Assembly: GCA_948566455.1 (NCBI GenBank)
Contig: CAOYQO010000002.1
Coordinates: 145,277-209,276, forward strand
Origin: an uncultured Phocaeicola sp.
GTDB taxonomy: Bacteria; Bacteroidota; Bacteroidia; Bacteroidales; Bacteroidaceae
Direction of reading: 5' to 3'
Length of the DNA stretch: 64,000 nt
In this document: piece by piece, positions 1 to 7,959 of the stretch
Layout: the number at the start of each line of letters is the position of its first letter
Position numbering within the stretch: the stretch's first letter is position 1
The notes under the pieces: model-generated
What the model was told of the DNA's origin: nothing
What the model saw: only the letters and a program-made list of their open reading frames with translations
Databases searched by the model: none
Program-made: the position numbers and the translations under genes

Positions 1-1
1 A

Positions 2-91
2 GTTCATGCTGCAGGAATGACCTTACATTCCTCTCTGCGTATCATCATCAACAATTTTAACCCTATAGAAATAATGAAAGCAACGATATGA
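2..91 (+). CDS. 3' end of an upstream cobalamin-operon gene, possibly CbiT/CobL C-terminus
   Basis: An open frame enters from the left edge and stops with TGA at 89-91. This stop overlaps the ATG of the next gene at 88 (ATGA), the usual sign of translational coupling in an operon. Only 29 residues are visible. They end in FNPIEIMKATI, which resembles the NPV.I.T tail of precorrin-6Y decarboxylating methyltransferases (CbiT/CobL). That identity is inference from one short tail and the neighbouring genes; the frame itself is seen directly. Confidence 0.5.
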   Translation, partial: VHAAGMTLHSSLRIIINNFNPIEIMKATI

Positions 92-2202
92 AAACAGCTA
101 TCCTTTTAGTAACAGGCAACAGCCTCAGCCTGGCCGAGACACTGCACCAAGAAATGAACGACTCCGAAATATTCACACTCGAACATTTTCCCGGTTGCAC
201 TTATATCTCATCCCTTTCCGATTTCATAGAAGAGAATTTCGACGAATATGATGCATTCATCTTCATTTGTGCCATGGGCATTTGTGTCCGCACCATTGCC
301 CCCCATGTAAAAGATAAGCACACCGACCCAGCCGTGATCTGCGTGGACAGTATGGGGCGCAATGCCATATCCGTATTGTCCGGTCACATCGGGCAAGCCA
401 ATAAAATCACCCAAGATGTCGCCCACATTTTAGGGGCGAATCCCGTCATCAGTACCTTGAGCGACAATAGCGGATTATGGGCTCTTGACACCCTCGGACA
501 AGAGTTCGGTTGGGAGGTTTTGGTAGGTATGTCGCACGCATACTATAAAAATATAGAACTCCTCGACGACGAAGAAGAAAGCGATGAGGGGGAAGATTAC
601 AATGAAGAAGAAGAGTACGGCGAAGATGAGGATGAAGAGTACGACGAGGATGAGGATGAAGAGTACGATGGGGATGAGGATGAAGAGTACGATGAGGATG
701 AGGATGAAGAGTACGACGAGGATGAGGATGAAGAGTACGACGAGGACGAGGATGAAGAGTACGATGAAGATGAGGATGAAATTGAGGATGATAACAGTAT
801 CATACTTCAAATGAGGGACGGTACCAATTACAACGAGAGAACCAAGGAATTCAACGTCATCATTAACCTCTTCGTCAACAAATACCGTACCGCCCTGTTA
901 CTTGAAATCCGCGATGAAGGTACTGACTACCTGGAACGTACCCGACCCCAACACGTCGACGTCTATTACCATCGCAGCGACATGGATCTCAGCCAGTACA
1001 AACTGCTGATTATCGTCAGTCCCTTTATGTTCTTCGACCCCGCAATAGCCCACATACAGTATATTCCTAAAATATTGCATGTCGGCCTCGGACTCGCACT
1101 CGATCCCCCCGAATTCGAAGAACTATTCGTCAATCTCGTTGTAGGCGCACCCGGTAAAAACATCTGCGGGCAAGCCATCAAAGAAGTAGCCACCATCGAT
1201 GTGAAACGCAACGTAGAAGTGATAAAAAAATTACAGAAACTGGTCGACGTCCGCTTCTATACGGCCGAAGAACTGAGCCAGGTAGAAGTTCCCAATCCCA
1301 GCACCACCGTACAAAAGTACATGGGCACGCCCAGTGTATGCGAAGCAGCAGCCATACTCTCATCGCATCACGGTGTGCTATATGCCGAGAAATTCAAAGG
1401 CATCAGCAAAAAATCCACCTTCGCCATTGCCATCGAGAACGGATACCTGCGTCAAGGGCACATCGAAATCGTCGGCGCCGGTCCGGGTAATCCCGACCTT
1501 ATCTCCGTGCGTGGAAGGCAAATGCTAGAGAAGGCAGATCTTATCCTCTACGCCGGCAGTCTCGTCCCCCGCGAACTGACATTCTGTGCCAAACCGGGTG
1601 CTACCGTCCGCAACTCAGCCTCTATGGACTTGGAAGAACAATTTGCACTGATGAAGAAATTCTATGATGAAGACAAATTCATCGTCCGCCTGCATACGGG
1701 CGATCCCTGCATCTACGGTGCCATTCAGGAACAGATGAACTATTTCGACCAGCATCACATGAGTTATCACATCACACCGGGCATTTCTTCCTTCCAGGCT
1801 GCTGCCGCTGCGCTGAAGTCTCAGTTTACCATTCCTGAGAAAGTGCAGAGTATCATCCTTACCCGCGGCGAAGGACGCACCCCCATGCCGGAACGCGAAC
1901 AACTCCACCTGCTGGCACGCTCGCAAAGCACCATGTGTATCTTCCTCAGCGCCGGCATTGCCGAACAGGTGCAGGAAGAGCTCTTACAGGAATATCCCGA
2001 AACCACCCCTGTTGCCGTTTGCTACCACCTTACCTGGAAAGACGAGCGCATCTATCGTGGAGAGTTGAAGAACCTTGCAAAGATTGTGAAAGAGAACAAC
2101 CTAACGCTCACCACCATGATTGTCGTAGGTGAAGCCATCGACAACCGCGAAGGCCTTTCCCGGCTCTACGCCCATGAGTTCAAACATCTCTTCCGTAAAT
2201 AA
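88..2202 (+). CDS. cbiGF: CbiG-CbiF fusion: cobalt-precorrin-5A hydrolase / cobalt-precorrin-4 C11-methyltransferase with acidic repeat insert
   Basis: Two consecutive steps of anaerobic corrin-ring synthesis on one 704-residue chain. Residues 1-155 are the CbiG N-terminal domain (AMGICVRTIAPHV, then the LSGHIGQAN motif). Residues 160-237 are almost pure Asp/Glu/Tyr. The CbiG C-terminal domain begins near residue 327 (HVGLGLALDPPEFEELF). From about residue 456 there is a complete CbiF/CobM methylase of about 249 residues, with the GAGPGNPDL SAM-binding start, the HTGDP motif and the TPGISSFQAAAAAL motif. CbiG opens the ring-A lactone and releases acetaldehyde; CbiF methylates C-11 using SAM. 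The gene overlaps the upstream stop codon and is followed by cbiJ-cbiD, so operon membership is clear. The acidic insert is not part of the known catalytic domains; a flexible linker is the simplest reading. The protein is cytoplasmic. Confidence 0.93.
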   Translation: MKTAILLVTGNSLSLAETLHQEMNDSEIFTLEHFPGCTYISSLSDFIEENFDEYDAFIFICAMGICVRTIAPHVKDKHTDPAVICVDSMGRNAISVLSGHIGQANKITQDVAHILGANPVISTLSDNSGLWALDTLGQEFGWEVLVGMSHAYYKNIELLDDEEESDEGEDYNEEEEYGEDEDEEYDEDEDEEYDGDEDEEYDEDEDEEYDEDEDEEYDEDEDEEYDEDEDEIEDDNSIILQMRDGTNYNERTKEFNVIINLFVNKYRTALLLEIRDEGTDYLERTRPQHVDVYYHRSDMDLSQYKLLIIVSPFMFFDPAIAHIQYIPKILHVGLGLALDPPEFEELFVNLVVGAPGKNICGQAIKEVATIDVKRNVEVIKKLQKLVDVRFYTAEELSQVEVPNPSTTVQKYMGTPSVCEAAAILSSHHGVLYAEKFKGISKKSTFAIAIENGYLRQGHIEIVGAGPGNPDLISVRGRQMLEKADLILYAGSLVPRELTFCAKPGATVRNSASMDLEEQFALMKKFYDEDKFIVRLHTGDPCIYGAIQEQMNYFDQHHMSYHITPGISSFQAAAAALKSQFTIPEKVQSIILTRGEGRTPMPEREQLHLLARSQSTMCIFLSAGIAEQVQEELLQEYPETTPVAVCYHLTWKDERIYRGELKNLAKIVKENNLTLTTMIVVGEAIDNREGLSRLYAHEFKHLFRK
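610..777 (+). repeat. Seven tandem 24-bp units coding an acidic EEYDEDED repeat
   Basis: Seven in-frame 24-bp units start at 610, 634, 658, 682, 706, 730 and 754. Each codes EEYDEDED, with single changes in unit 1 (G for D) and unit 3 (G for E). Because the unit is a multiple of three, copy-number slippage would keep the reading frame. The repeat also opens long frames on other strands and phases, which are artefacts. Confidence 0.95.
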
Positions 2203-2217
2203 GAAGGGAGTGATAAG

Positions 2218-2287
2218 GTGATAGGGTGATAAAGTATCTGTATTATATATCACGGAGTGTTATCACTTTATCACCCTATCACTTTTT
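2218..2287 (+). terminator. Hairpin with T-run between cbiGF and cbiJD
   Basis: A perfect 18-bp stem pairs 2218-2235 with 2265-2282, with a 29-nt AT-rich loop, followed by TTTTT at 2283-2287. The left arm lies in a short run of TGATA/GTGATAGG repeats. It looks like an intrinsic terminator, but both flanking genes belong to one pathway and strand. It may therefore act as a partial terminator or an mRNA-stabilising hairpin inside the operon. Confidence 0.6.
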
Positions 2288-2309
2288 GTTCAACTAAAAC
2301 CTAAAAGTA

Positions 2310-4205
2310 ATGATATTAATATTAGGTGGAACCACCGAAGGACGCATCGCTGCCCGTACCCTTGAAGAAGCCGGAAAACCATTCTACTACTCTACCAAAG
2401 GAGACGAGCAGGAAGTAACTATGCACCACGGTATCCGCCTGCATGGTGCCATGGATAAACTGGACTTGGAGCGCTGTTGCCGGGAACATAACATTCAATT
2501 ACTGGTAGACGCTGCCCACCCCTTTGCCATACAACTACACCAGACCGTAGAGAAAGTAGCCCATACCCTGAACCTGCTTGTCATCCGATTCGAACGTATT
2601 TATCCGCCACGCGATGAAGAGCACATCACCTGGTGCGATGATTTTGAAGATGCCATCCGGCAAATCAGGAAAGAAGATATCTTCACCCTCCTGGCACTGA
2701 CAGGGGTACAAAGCATTGCCAAGCTAAAGCCCCTCTGGCAGGAAAGTGCCTGTTGCTACTTTCGTATCCTTAACCGTGAGAGCTCCCGCCGCCTGGCCGA
2801 ACGTGAAGGTTTTCCCAAAAAATATCTGCATTACTACCATGCAGGCGAAGACGAACGCATCCTGTTACAGCGACTTCACCCCGAAGCCATATTGATAAAG
2901 GAAAGCGGACTTTCCGGAGGATTCAATGAAAAAGTGGAAGCTGCCCTTCAGGAAGGTATCCGCATTTTTGCAATCCGTCGTCCGCCAATGCCCGGAAGTT
3001 TTATGATAGTGAACGGTGAACATGGCCTACGCCGGATGATTGAAAAGCATCTGCCCGATTTTTACCCTTTGCGTAGTGGTCTGACTACGGGTACCTGTGC
3101 AGCCGCGGCCGCTGTAGCTGCAACCTGGGATATTTTCAATGTTCAACGCCAGCCCCGACCCGAAGAATTCCCTGTTATTCTCCCTAACGGAGAAACCATT
3201 TATGTTCCCGTCGAAGAGCAAGAACTCTACCCGCATCCCAGCTGTGTAAACGATGACTGGAGGCTGGAGGCAGATGCCACTGTCATCAAAGATGCAGGTG
3301 ATGACCCCGATGTAACCAATGGCATGCAAATCAAGGCCAATGTTGCCGTGCCTTTCCGTTTTGACGATCCAACACCCGCAGAACTTGGTGCTGATGATTA
3401 TACCGTTATTGTCTGTGGAGGCGAAGGTGTAGGCATTGTTACCCTATCGGGTTTAGGACTGGAAGTGGGAGGACCTGCCATCAACGTTACTCCCCGCAAA
3501 ATGATTGAAAACAATGTAAAGGCATGCCTTCAACGACTTGGCATTTCCAAACAACCCAATCCTTTTGCCGTCACTATTTCCGTGCCGGGTGGCGAAGAGA
3601 TAGCCCGGCGGACTTTTAATCCCCGTCTGGGTATAGAGGGTGGTATTTCTATCATCGGAACTTCGGGTATCGTGAAACCTTTTTCTTCCGAAGCATTTAT
3701 AGATTCCATCCGCAAATCTATGGAAGTAGGTCGAGCAACAGGAAGCCCGCGCATCGTCCTTAATTCCGGTGCAAAGAGTGAAAAGTATGTCCGAGGGTAT
3801 TATCCTGAACTGCCTGTACAGGCATTTATTCATTACGGAAACTTCATTGGAGATACGATAAAGATTGCCGCAGATTTGGAAATCAAAGCGGTGACTTTGG
3901 GTATCATGATAGGAAAAGCCGTGAAGTTGGCAGAAGGCAATCTGGATACGCACAGCAAACAGGTGACGATGAATAAGGATTTCCTACGTGAAGTAGCACT
4001 TTCTACCAGATGCGGCGGGGAAACACTTGCTGTTATCGAAAAGATAACATTAGCCCGTGAGTTATGGACATTGCTCTCTGCTGAAGATTTGCAAGCTTTT
4101 TGCTCCCGTTTACTCGAACTGTGTCATCAATATTGTGACCCGTTGCTACCTGAAGGAGAGCTAACGATTCTGCTCATCAGCGAAGAAGGGAAAATAATTA
4201 CATAG
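2310..4205 (+). CDS. cbiJD: CbiJ-CbiD fusion: cobalt-precorrin-6A reductase / cobalt-precorrin-5B C1-methyltransferase
   Basis: A 631-residue fusion. Residues 1-250 match CbiJ/CobK, the NAD(P)H-dependent precorrin-6x reductase: N-terminal MILILGGTTEGRIAA nucleotide-binding start, DAAHPFA motif, and a KESGLSGGFNEKVEAA segment. From about residue 251 the chain is CbiD (PLRSGLTTGTCAAAAAVAA, then GGEGVGIVT), the SAM-dependent C-1 methylase of the anaerobic route. CbiD product is the substrate of CbiJ, so the fusion joins successive steps. It lies 107 bp after cbiGF, with a hairpin between. No start conflict: the ATG at 2310 opens directly into the reductase motif. No cobalamin riboswitch is visible here; any such control would sit upstream of the window. 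Confidence 0.93.
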   Translation: MILILGGTTEGRIAARTLEEAGKPFYYSTKGDEQEVTMHHGIRLHGAMDKLDLERCCREHNIQLLVDAAHPFAIQLHQTVEKVAHTLNLLVIRFERIYPPRDEEHITWCDDFEDAIRQIRKEDIFTLLALTGVQSIAKLKPLWQESACCYFRILNRESSRRLAEREGFPKKYLHYYHAGEDERILLQRLHPEAILIKESGLSGGFNEKVEAALQEGIRIFAIRRPPMPGSFMIVNGEHGLRRMIEKHLPDFYPLRSGLTTGTCAAAAAVAATWDIFNVQRQPRPEEFPVILPNGETIYVPVEEQELYPHPSCVNDDWRLEADATVIKDAGDDPDVTNGMQIKANVAVPFRFDDPTPAELGADDYTVIVCGGEGVGIVTLSGLGLEVGGPAINVTPRKMIENNVKACLQRLGISKQPNPFAVTISVPGGEEIARRTFNPRLGIEGGISIIGTSGIVKPFSSEAFIDSIRKSMEVGRATGSPRIVLNSGAKSEKYVRGYYPELPVQAFIHYGNFIGDTIKIAADLEIKAVTLGIMIGKAVKLAEGNLDTHSKQVTMNKDFLREVALSTRCGGETLAVIEKITLARELWTLLSAEDLQAFCSRLLELCHQYCDPLLPEGELTILLISEEGKIIT

Positions 4206-4311
4206 AATAAAAAAAACAAGTTTTACATGTAGTCTATCAGGCTGAAAGTCCTACGCTATATAATAAAAGCCCTTCAGGTTATATGCGAAACTTAAATTAA
4301 AAACCTCAAAT

Positions 4312-5115
4312 ATGAAACACCCTCAAATAATCCTCGTCACCGGTGCTTCTTCCGGTTTTGGAAGAGTCATTGCTACGCAGTTGGCTGCACAAGGACATAT
4401 CGTTTATGGCTCCAGTCGGAAAGCAGTATCCGATAATCCCGGCTTCACAATGTTGCAATTGGATATTACTGATCCTGCATCAGTATCCAATGCCATATCG
4501 ACAATTCTGAAAGAGCAAGGTAGCATTGATGTACTTGTCAACAATGCCGGGATGGGTATCAGCGGAGCTATCGAACTCACTACCGAGGAAGAGATACAGC
4601 GCCAGATGAATACGAATTTTACGGGTGCCGTCCGTATGTGTGCAGCAGTACTGCCTTTCATGCGCGAAGCCGGACACGGACGAATCATAAATATCAGTTC
4701 CATTGCAGGCGTCCTTGCCGTTCCCTTTCAGGCTTTCTACAGTGCATCAAAGTTTGCGATTGAAGGATATAGTGAAGCACTTTACCAGGAAGTAAAACCA
4801 CTGGGTATACAAGTTTGCGTAGTCGAACCGGGAGATTTCCAAACTGGTTTCACAGCGCAGCGGCAAGTGAGCCAGACCACTCTCTCCCATCCACAATACG
4901 AAGAGAGTTTTGCAAAAGCCATGCAAAATGTAGAGTTGTCTGAAAACAATGGTTGCCGACCGGAAAAGTTAGGCAAAGCAATCTGCAAACTGGTAAATAG
5001 CCGCCGCCCTACTTTCCGCACAAAGGTCGGTCCGTGGGAGCAAGTATTCTTTGCCCGCATCAAACCTATGCTGCCGTTTAGTCTGGTAGATTGGCTGATC
5101 AGGAAATTCTATTAA
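4312..5115 (+). CDS. Short-chain dehydrogenase/reductase (SDR)
   Basis: A 267-residue classical SDR. Visible motifs are the TGASSGFG cofactor loop near residue 10, NNAG at 77-80, the active-site serine in INISS, and catalytic YxxxK at Tyr143/Lys147 (YSASK). Length and layout are those of an NAD(P)(H)-dependent oxidoreductase. The substrate cannot be read from sequence. The C-terminal WLIRKFY tail and the GDFQTGF segment resemble the Bacteroides SDRs usually labelled only 'SDR family oxidoreductase'. It sits 106 bp downstream of the cobalamin genes but shares no motif with that pathway, so a functional link is not supported. Confidence 0.88.
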   Translation: MKHPQIILVTGASSGFGRVIATQLAAQGHIVYGSSRKAVSDNPGFTMLQLDITDPASVSNAISTILKEQGSIDVLVNNAGMGISGAIELTTEEEIQRQMNTNFTGAVRMCAAVLPFMREAGHGRIINISSIAGVLAVPFQAFYSASKFAIEGYSEALYQEVKPLGIQVCVVEPGDFQTGFTAQRQVSQTTLSHPQYEESFAKAMQNVELSENNGCRPEKLGKAICKLVNSRRPTFRTKVGPWEQVFFARIKPMLPFSLVDWLIRKFY

Positions 5116-5164
5116 TTAGCTGTGTAGCTCATCCCCTTTGGGCAAAACTTTATAGAATAACATT

Positions 5165-5194
5165 TTGTGTGTTCTTTCCAAAACACTACCTTTG
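5165..5194 (+). promoter_or_regulatory. Bacteroides-type promoter of the antitoxin gene
   Basis: TTG at 5165-5167 (within TTTTG), a 19-bp spacer, and the -7 box TACCTTTG at 5187-5194. The antitoxin ATG at 5223 follows an unusually strong AAGGAGG ribosome-binding site at 5212-5218, which is rare in Bacteroides. Confidence 0.75.
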
Positions 5195-5222
5195 TGGCAT
5201 ACCCATTCAAAAAGGAGGATGT

Positions 5223-5492
5223 ATGACAACTTTTGAATTAAAACGTAGTATTTTACAAGATATCAACGCATTGATGGATGATGAAGCGGCGATGCGCCGT
5301 ATAAGTCGTTATATACGTCGTTTGCGTAATTCTACATCAACAAAAGATGTAGCACATGAAGACATGATTCCGTATACAATGAATGAATTACATGAGCGAA
5401 TTGATAAAGCAGAAAAAGCGATCATCGAAGGAAATGTAATTGATTCTGAAACAGAAGACGCCCAATTAGCAGATTTCATGCGCACACTATGA
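5223..5492 (+). CDS. Antitoxin-like protein of a ParE/RelE-type module
   Basis: An 89-residue acidic protein. The frame is open further upstream, but ATG 5223 is chosen because AAGGAGG sits 4 nt before it and a promoter ends at 5194. The residues resemble short helical antitoxins that precede plasmid-stabilisation toxins: an N-terminal helical part (ELKRSILQDINALMDDEAA), a basic RRISRYIRRL segment, and an acidic C-terminus (IDSETEDAQLADFM) of the kind that folds onto the toxin. Its stop overlaps the start of the toxin frame (ATGA at 5489-5492), so the two were coupled. Assignment rests on this arrangement more than on a strong motif. Confidence 0.7.
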   Translation: MTTFELKRSILQDINALMDDEAAMRRISRYIRRLRNSTSTKDVAHEDMIPYTMNELHERIDKAEKAIIEGNVIDSETEDAQLADFMRTL

Positions 5493-5790
5493 AAATAAAG
5501 ACTTATCCTGAAACTACTCAGGAGCTACGCAAGATTGCCGCTTTTTGTAACAGCAATGGGGCATTGAGATTGCACACAGGTTGATTGAAACCTATCAGAG
5601 AAACAAAAAACGTCTTTCTTCCAATCCTTATATGGCTCCAATAGAGCCTTTATTAGCAAATCGGGAGTATGTTTACCGAGGATTACTCATTCATAAATAT
5701 TGTAAGGTAATATATCGCATAGATGAAACTGCGGGCATAATTTATATCGTAGATGTATGGGATACCCGTCGTGAGCCCCACGAAATATAG
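5489..5790 (+). pseudogene. ParE/RelE-family toxin, disrupted by a frameshift
   Basis: From ATG 5489 the frame codes MKIKTYPETTQELRKIAAFC, then runs out of homology and stops at 5582-5584. The rest of the toxin continues in the -1 frame: QQWGIEIAHRLIETYQRN, then the SNPYMAPIEPLL and RGLLIHKYCKVIYRI segments typical of ParE/RelE toxins, ending in a TAG/TGA-type stop at 5790. The switch lies close to 5549-5552, just after a T-tract and an AAC; a 1-nt deletion (or 2-nt insertion) accounts for it. The antitoxin upstream is intact, so the module is probably a toxin-dead relic. A sequencing error would give the same picture. Confidence 0.8.
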
Positions 5791-5797
5791 CACAGCG

Positions 5798-5880
5798 ACT
5801 CGTAACCCGTAGCTTGTAGCTCGTAGCTTATAATATTCCCCCAACAGGAATTGTATGTAATCATATAATTTATATCTTTG
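5798..5880 (+). promoter_or_regulatory. Promoter of the 5919 barrel gene with short GTAGCT repeats upstream
   Basis: TTG at 5851-5853, a 19-bp spacer and TATCTTTG at 5873-5880 give a near-perfect Bacteroides promoter. Immediately upstream, about 5800-5830 holds imperfect direct repeats of CGTAGCTT/GTAGCTC, of unknown role. Confidence 0.75.
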
Positions 5881-5918
5881 CGAGCAAATAAACATCAACC
5901 CCTTACAAGGTTCAAGTA

Positions 5919-6596
5919 ATGAAACAGACTATTCTCACTATTTTCTTTGCAATCATAGCATTGGGAGCAAGTGGCCAATCCCCTATCTCCTTTCAGGTAA
6001 AAGCCGGAGTCGGTACCTCCAACTTCTATGGAGAAAATGTAGAAAGTGATACACGTATCGCCTACAAAGTAGGTGTCGGCATGAACTATGAACTCAACCG
6101 CACATGGGTGTTTCAACCATCACTGAACTTCGTATCGATAGGTGCCCGTGAAGAAGTGGAATACGTAGGCAAAGTGAATATGAACGAGTTGTATATCCAG
6201 CTCCCCATCATGATGGCCGCCCGCCTCAACCTTGGAAAGAATTACAGTGCTTCCTTGAGTGCCGGCCCGTATATTGCCTATGGCGTAGGCGGAAAGACAT
6301 CCGGCGAGATGGAGGAATATGATTACAGTAGTGAATACAATCCTAACAGAAGCTACAGATTCCGTATAGATACTTTCGGTAACCGGATAGATGACAAAAT
6401 GGGAAACAAACGCTTTGACGCCGGCCTTATGTTCGGCCTCAACATCGAATATCACAATTTCATATTCGGAGCAGAGCTTCAATTAGGAATGATCAAGGTA
6501 AACGACCAGCTGGATAATCTATTGCAATCATCCGGCATTGAGAAATTCTCTCCCAAGAATCTCGCTTCGTTCTTCACCGTAGGATACCGTTTCTGA
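5919..6596 (+). CDS. Outer-membrane beta-barrel protein (PorT-like porin family)
   Basis: A 225-residue protein with a signal peptide (MKQTILTIFFAIIALGASGQ; cleavage after about residue 19). Amphipathic strands then alternate with glycines, ending in aromatic FFTVGYRF, the C-terminal aromatic signature of BAM substrates. The FQVKAGVGTSNFYG start and the later YELNRTWVFQPSLNF segment match the small 'outer membrane beta-barrel domain' (PorT/OmpW-like) family of Bacteroidetes. It is monocistronic, with its own promoter at 5851-5880. The ligand or role is unknown. A second member of the same family lies at 33988. Confidence 0.85.
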   Translation: MKQTILTIFFAIIALGASGQSPISFQVKAGVGTSNFYGENVESDTRIAYKVGVGMNYELNRTWVFQPSLNFVSIGAREEVEYVGKVNMNELYIQLPIMMAARLNLGKNYSASLSAGPYIAYGVGGKTSGEMEEYDYSSEYNPNRSYRFRIDTFGNRIDDKMGNKRFDAGLMFGLNIEYHNFIFGAELQLGMIKVNDQLDNLLQSSGIEKFSPKNLASFFTVGYRF

Positions 6597-6597
6597 T

Positions 6598-7959
6598 TTA
6601 CAACTGCTCCGCCTGCTTTCGTTTCATTTCATTCAGTACACTGCATGTCAACGGTATGGCAAGAATGAACGTAAGAAGGTCAGCAACGGCCTAACACATT
6701 TCCACACCCTGCAAACCCAGATAATGAGGCAGGATAAAAATCAGCGGAATAAAGAACAATCCTTGGCGGGCAGAAGAAATAATGGTAGCCTTTACCGGTT
6801 TACGAATCGTCTGCAACATCATATTACTCATCACAATCCATGAACCCAACGGAAAAGTAATGAACTGCCAACGCAAGGCAGCAGCACCTACTGCAATTAC
6901 ATCCGGGTCTCCCTTACGGAACAGAGAAACAATCTCTTCTGCAAATCCCATGCCTGCCAGCGCACACACCAGTAAGAAAATGAATCCCACCTTTACACAA
7001 AACCAGAATCCCTGACGAACACGCGCATACAATCCTGCACCATAATTGAAGCCGCATACCGGCTGAAAACCTTGCCCAAAACCTATCAGAAATGCATTAA
7101 TGAACATTGCGATACGGGTAACAATAGACATGCCCGCAATAGCCGCATCTCCATAAGCCCCGGCAGCCACATTCAGCAAAATAGTAGCTACACTCGCCAG
7201 CCCCTGACGGGCAAGCGAAGGAGTACCACCACCGATAATTTCCTTTATGAAAGCCAGTGAGGGCGTGAAGTTCTTGAAACGGATACGGATATTGCCTCCC
7301 TTTCTACCCATATACAACAACAGGGAGAAGCTACATATCTGACTGATGACTGTAGCCAGCGCAGCACCCGATATCCCCATATCAAAAACAAAAATCAAGA
7401 TAGGGTCCAGTATCACATTAATCACCGCACCCGATACGATTCCTACCATCGCATACGCTGCATTTCCTTGGAAACGAATCTGATTGTTCAGTACTAACGA
7501 AGCAGTCATGAAAGGGGCACCCAGCAATATGATGCCTAGGTATTTCTCCGTATAAGGCAGGATAGTAGGTGTAGAACCCAATGCTAACGACAACGGGGTA
7601 AGGAAGATAAGTCCCACTACTGCCAGAAATATACCCATAAACAATGCCCAGAAGAAACCGGTAGCCGCCATCTTCTCTGCATTCCCAGTCTCCTGCGCAC
7701 CGAGTTTCCGCGAAATATAGTTCCCCGAACCATGTCCGAAGAAAAAGCCCACCGCCTGAATAATGGACATGACCGAGAACACAATACCTACAGCCGCCGT
7801 CGACTGAGTATTGATCTTCCCCACAAAGTACGTATCCGCCATATTATAGAATGACGTAACCAACATACTGATAATCGTAGGTACAGCCAATGATACTATC
7901 AGACGAGGCACCGGGGTGGTAGTCAAATAGAGATAATTATCTTTTGTCGAATGTCTCAT
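6598..7959 (-). pseudogene. MATE-family multidrug/Na+ antiporter interrupted by an amber stop
   Basis: From ATG 7959 the frame codes 422 residues of a typical MATE exporter (FYNMADTYFVGKI, 12-helix layout; second-half repeat GMSIVTRIAMF). It meets TAG at 6691-6693. The same frame then continues with AVADLLTFILAIPLTC...KRKQAEQL to TAA at 6598-6600. In MATE proteins the stop position normally holds Gln before AVAD, so a single CAG-to-TAG change explains it. The product would lose the last about 31 residues, most of the final helix. The start overlaps the stop of the ABC ATPase (7956-7959), so it is the last gene of the importer operon. Either a recent nonsense allele, readthrough, or a still functional truncated protein is possible. 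Confidence 0.85.

Noticed and set aside
1..91. Cobalamin riboswitch at the left edge
   Set aside because: The sequence is coding (open frame to TGA 89-91) and contains no B12 box.
475..814. Three overlapping open frames (two hydrophobic or Ser-rich on the minus strand, one Met/Lys-rich on plus) across the acidic repeat
   Set aside because: They are side effects of the 24-bp repeat in cbiGF; composition is repetitive and no ribosome-binding site precedes them.
5091..5222. Extended N-terminus of the antitoxin frame
   Set aside because: Upstream codons overlap the SDR 3' end and the promoter at 5165-5194; AAGGAGG marks ATG 5223.
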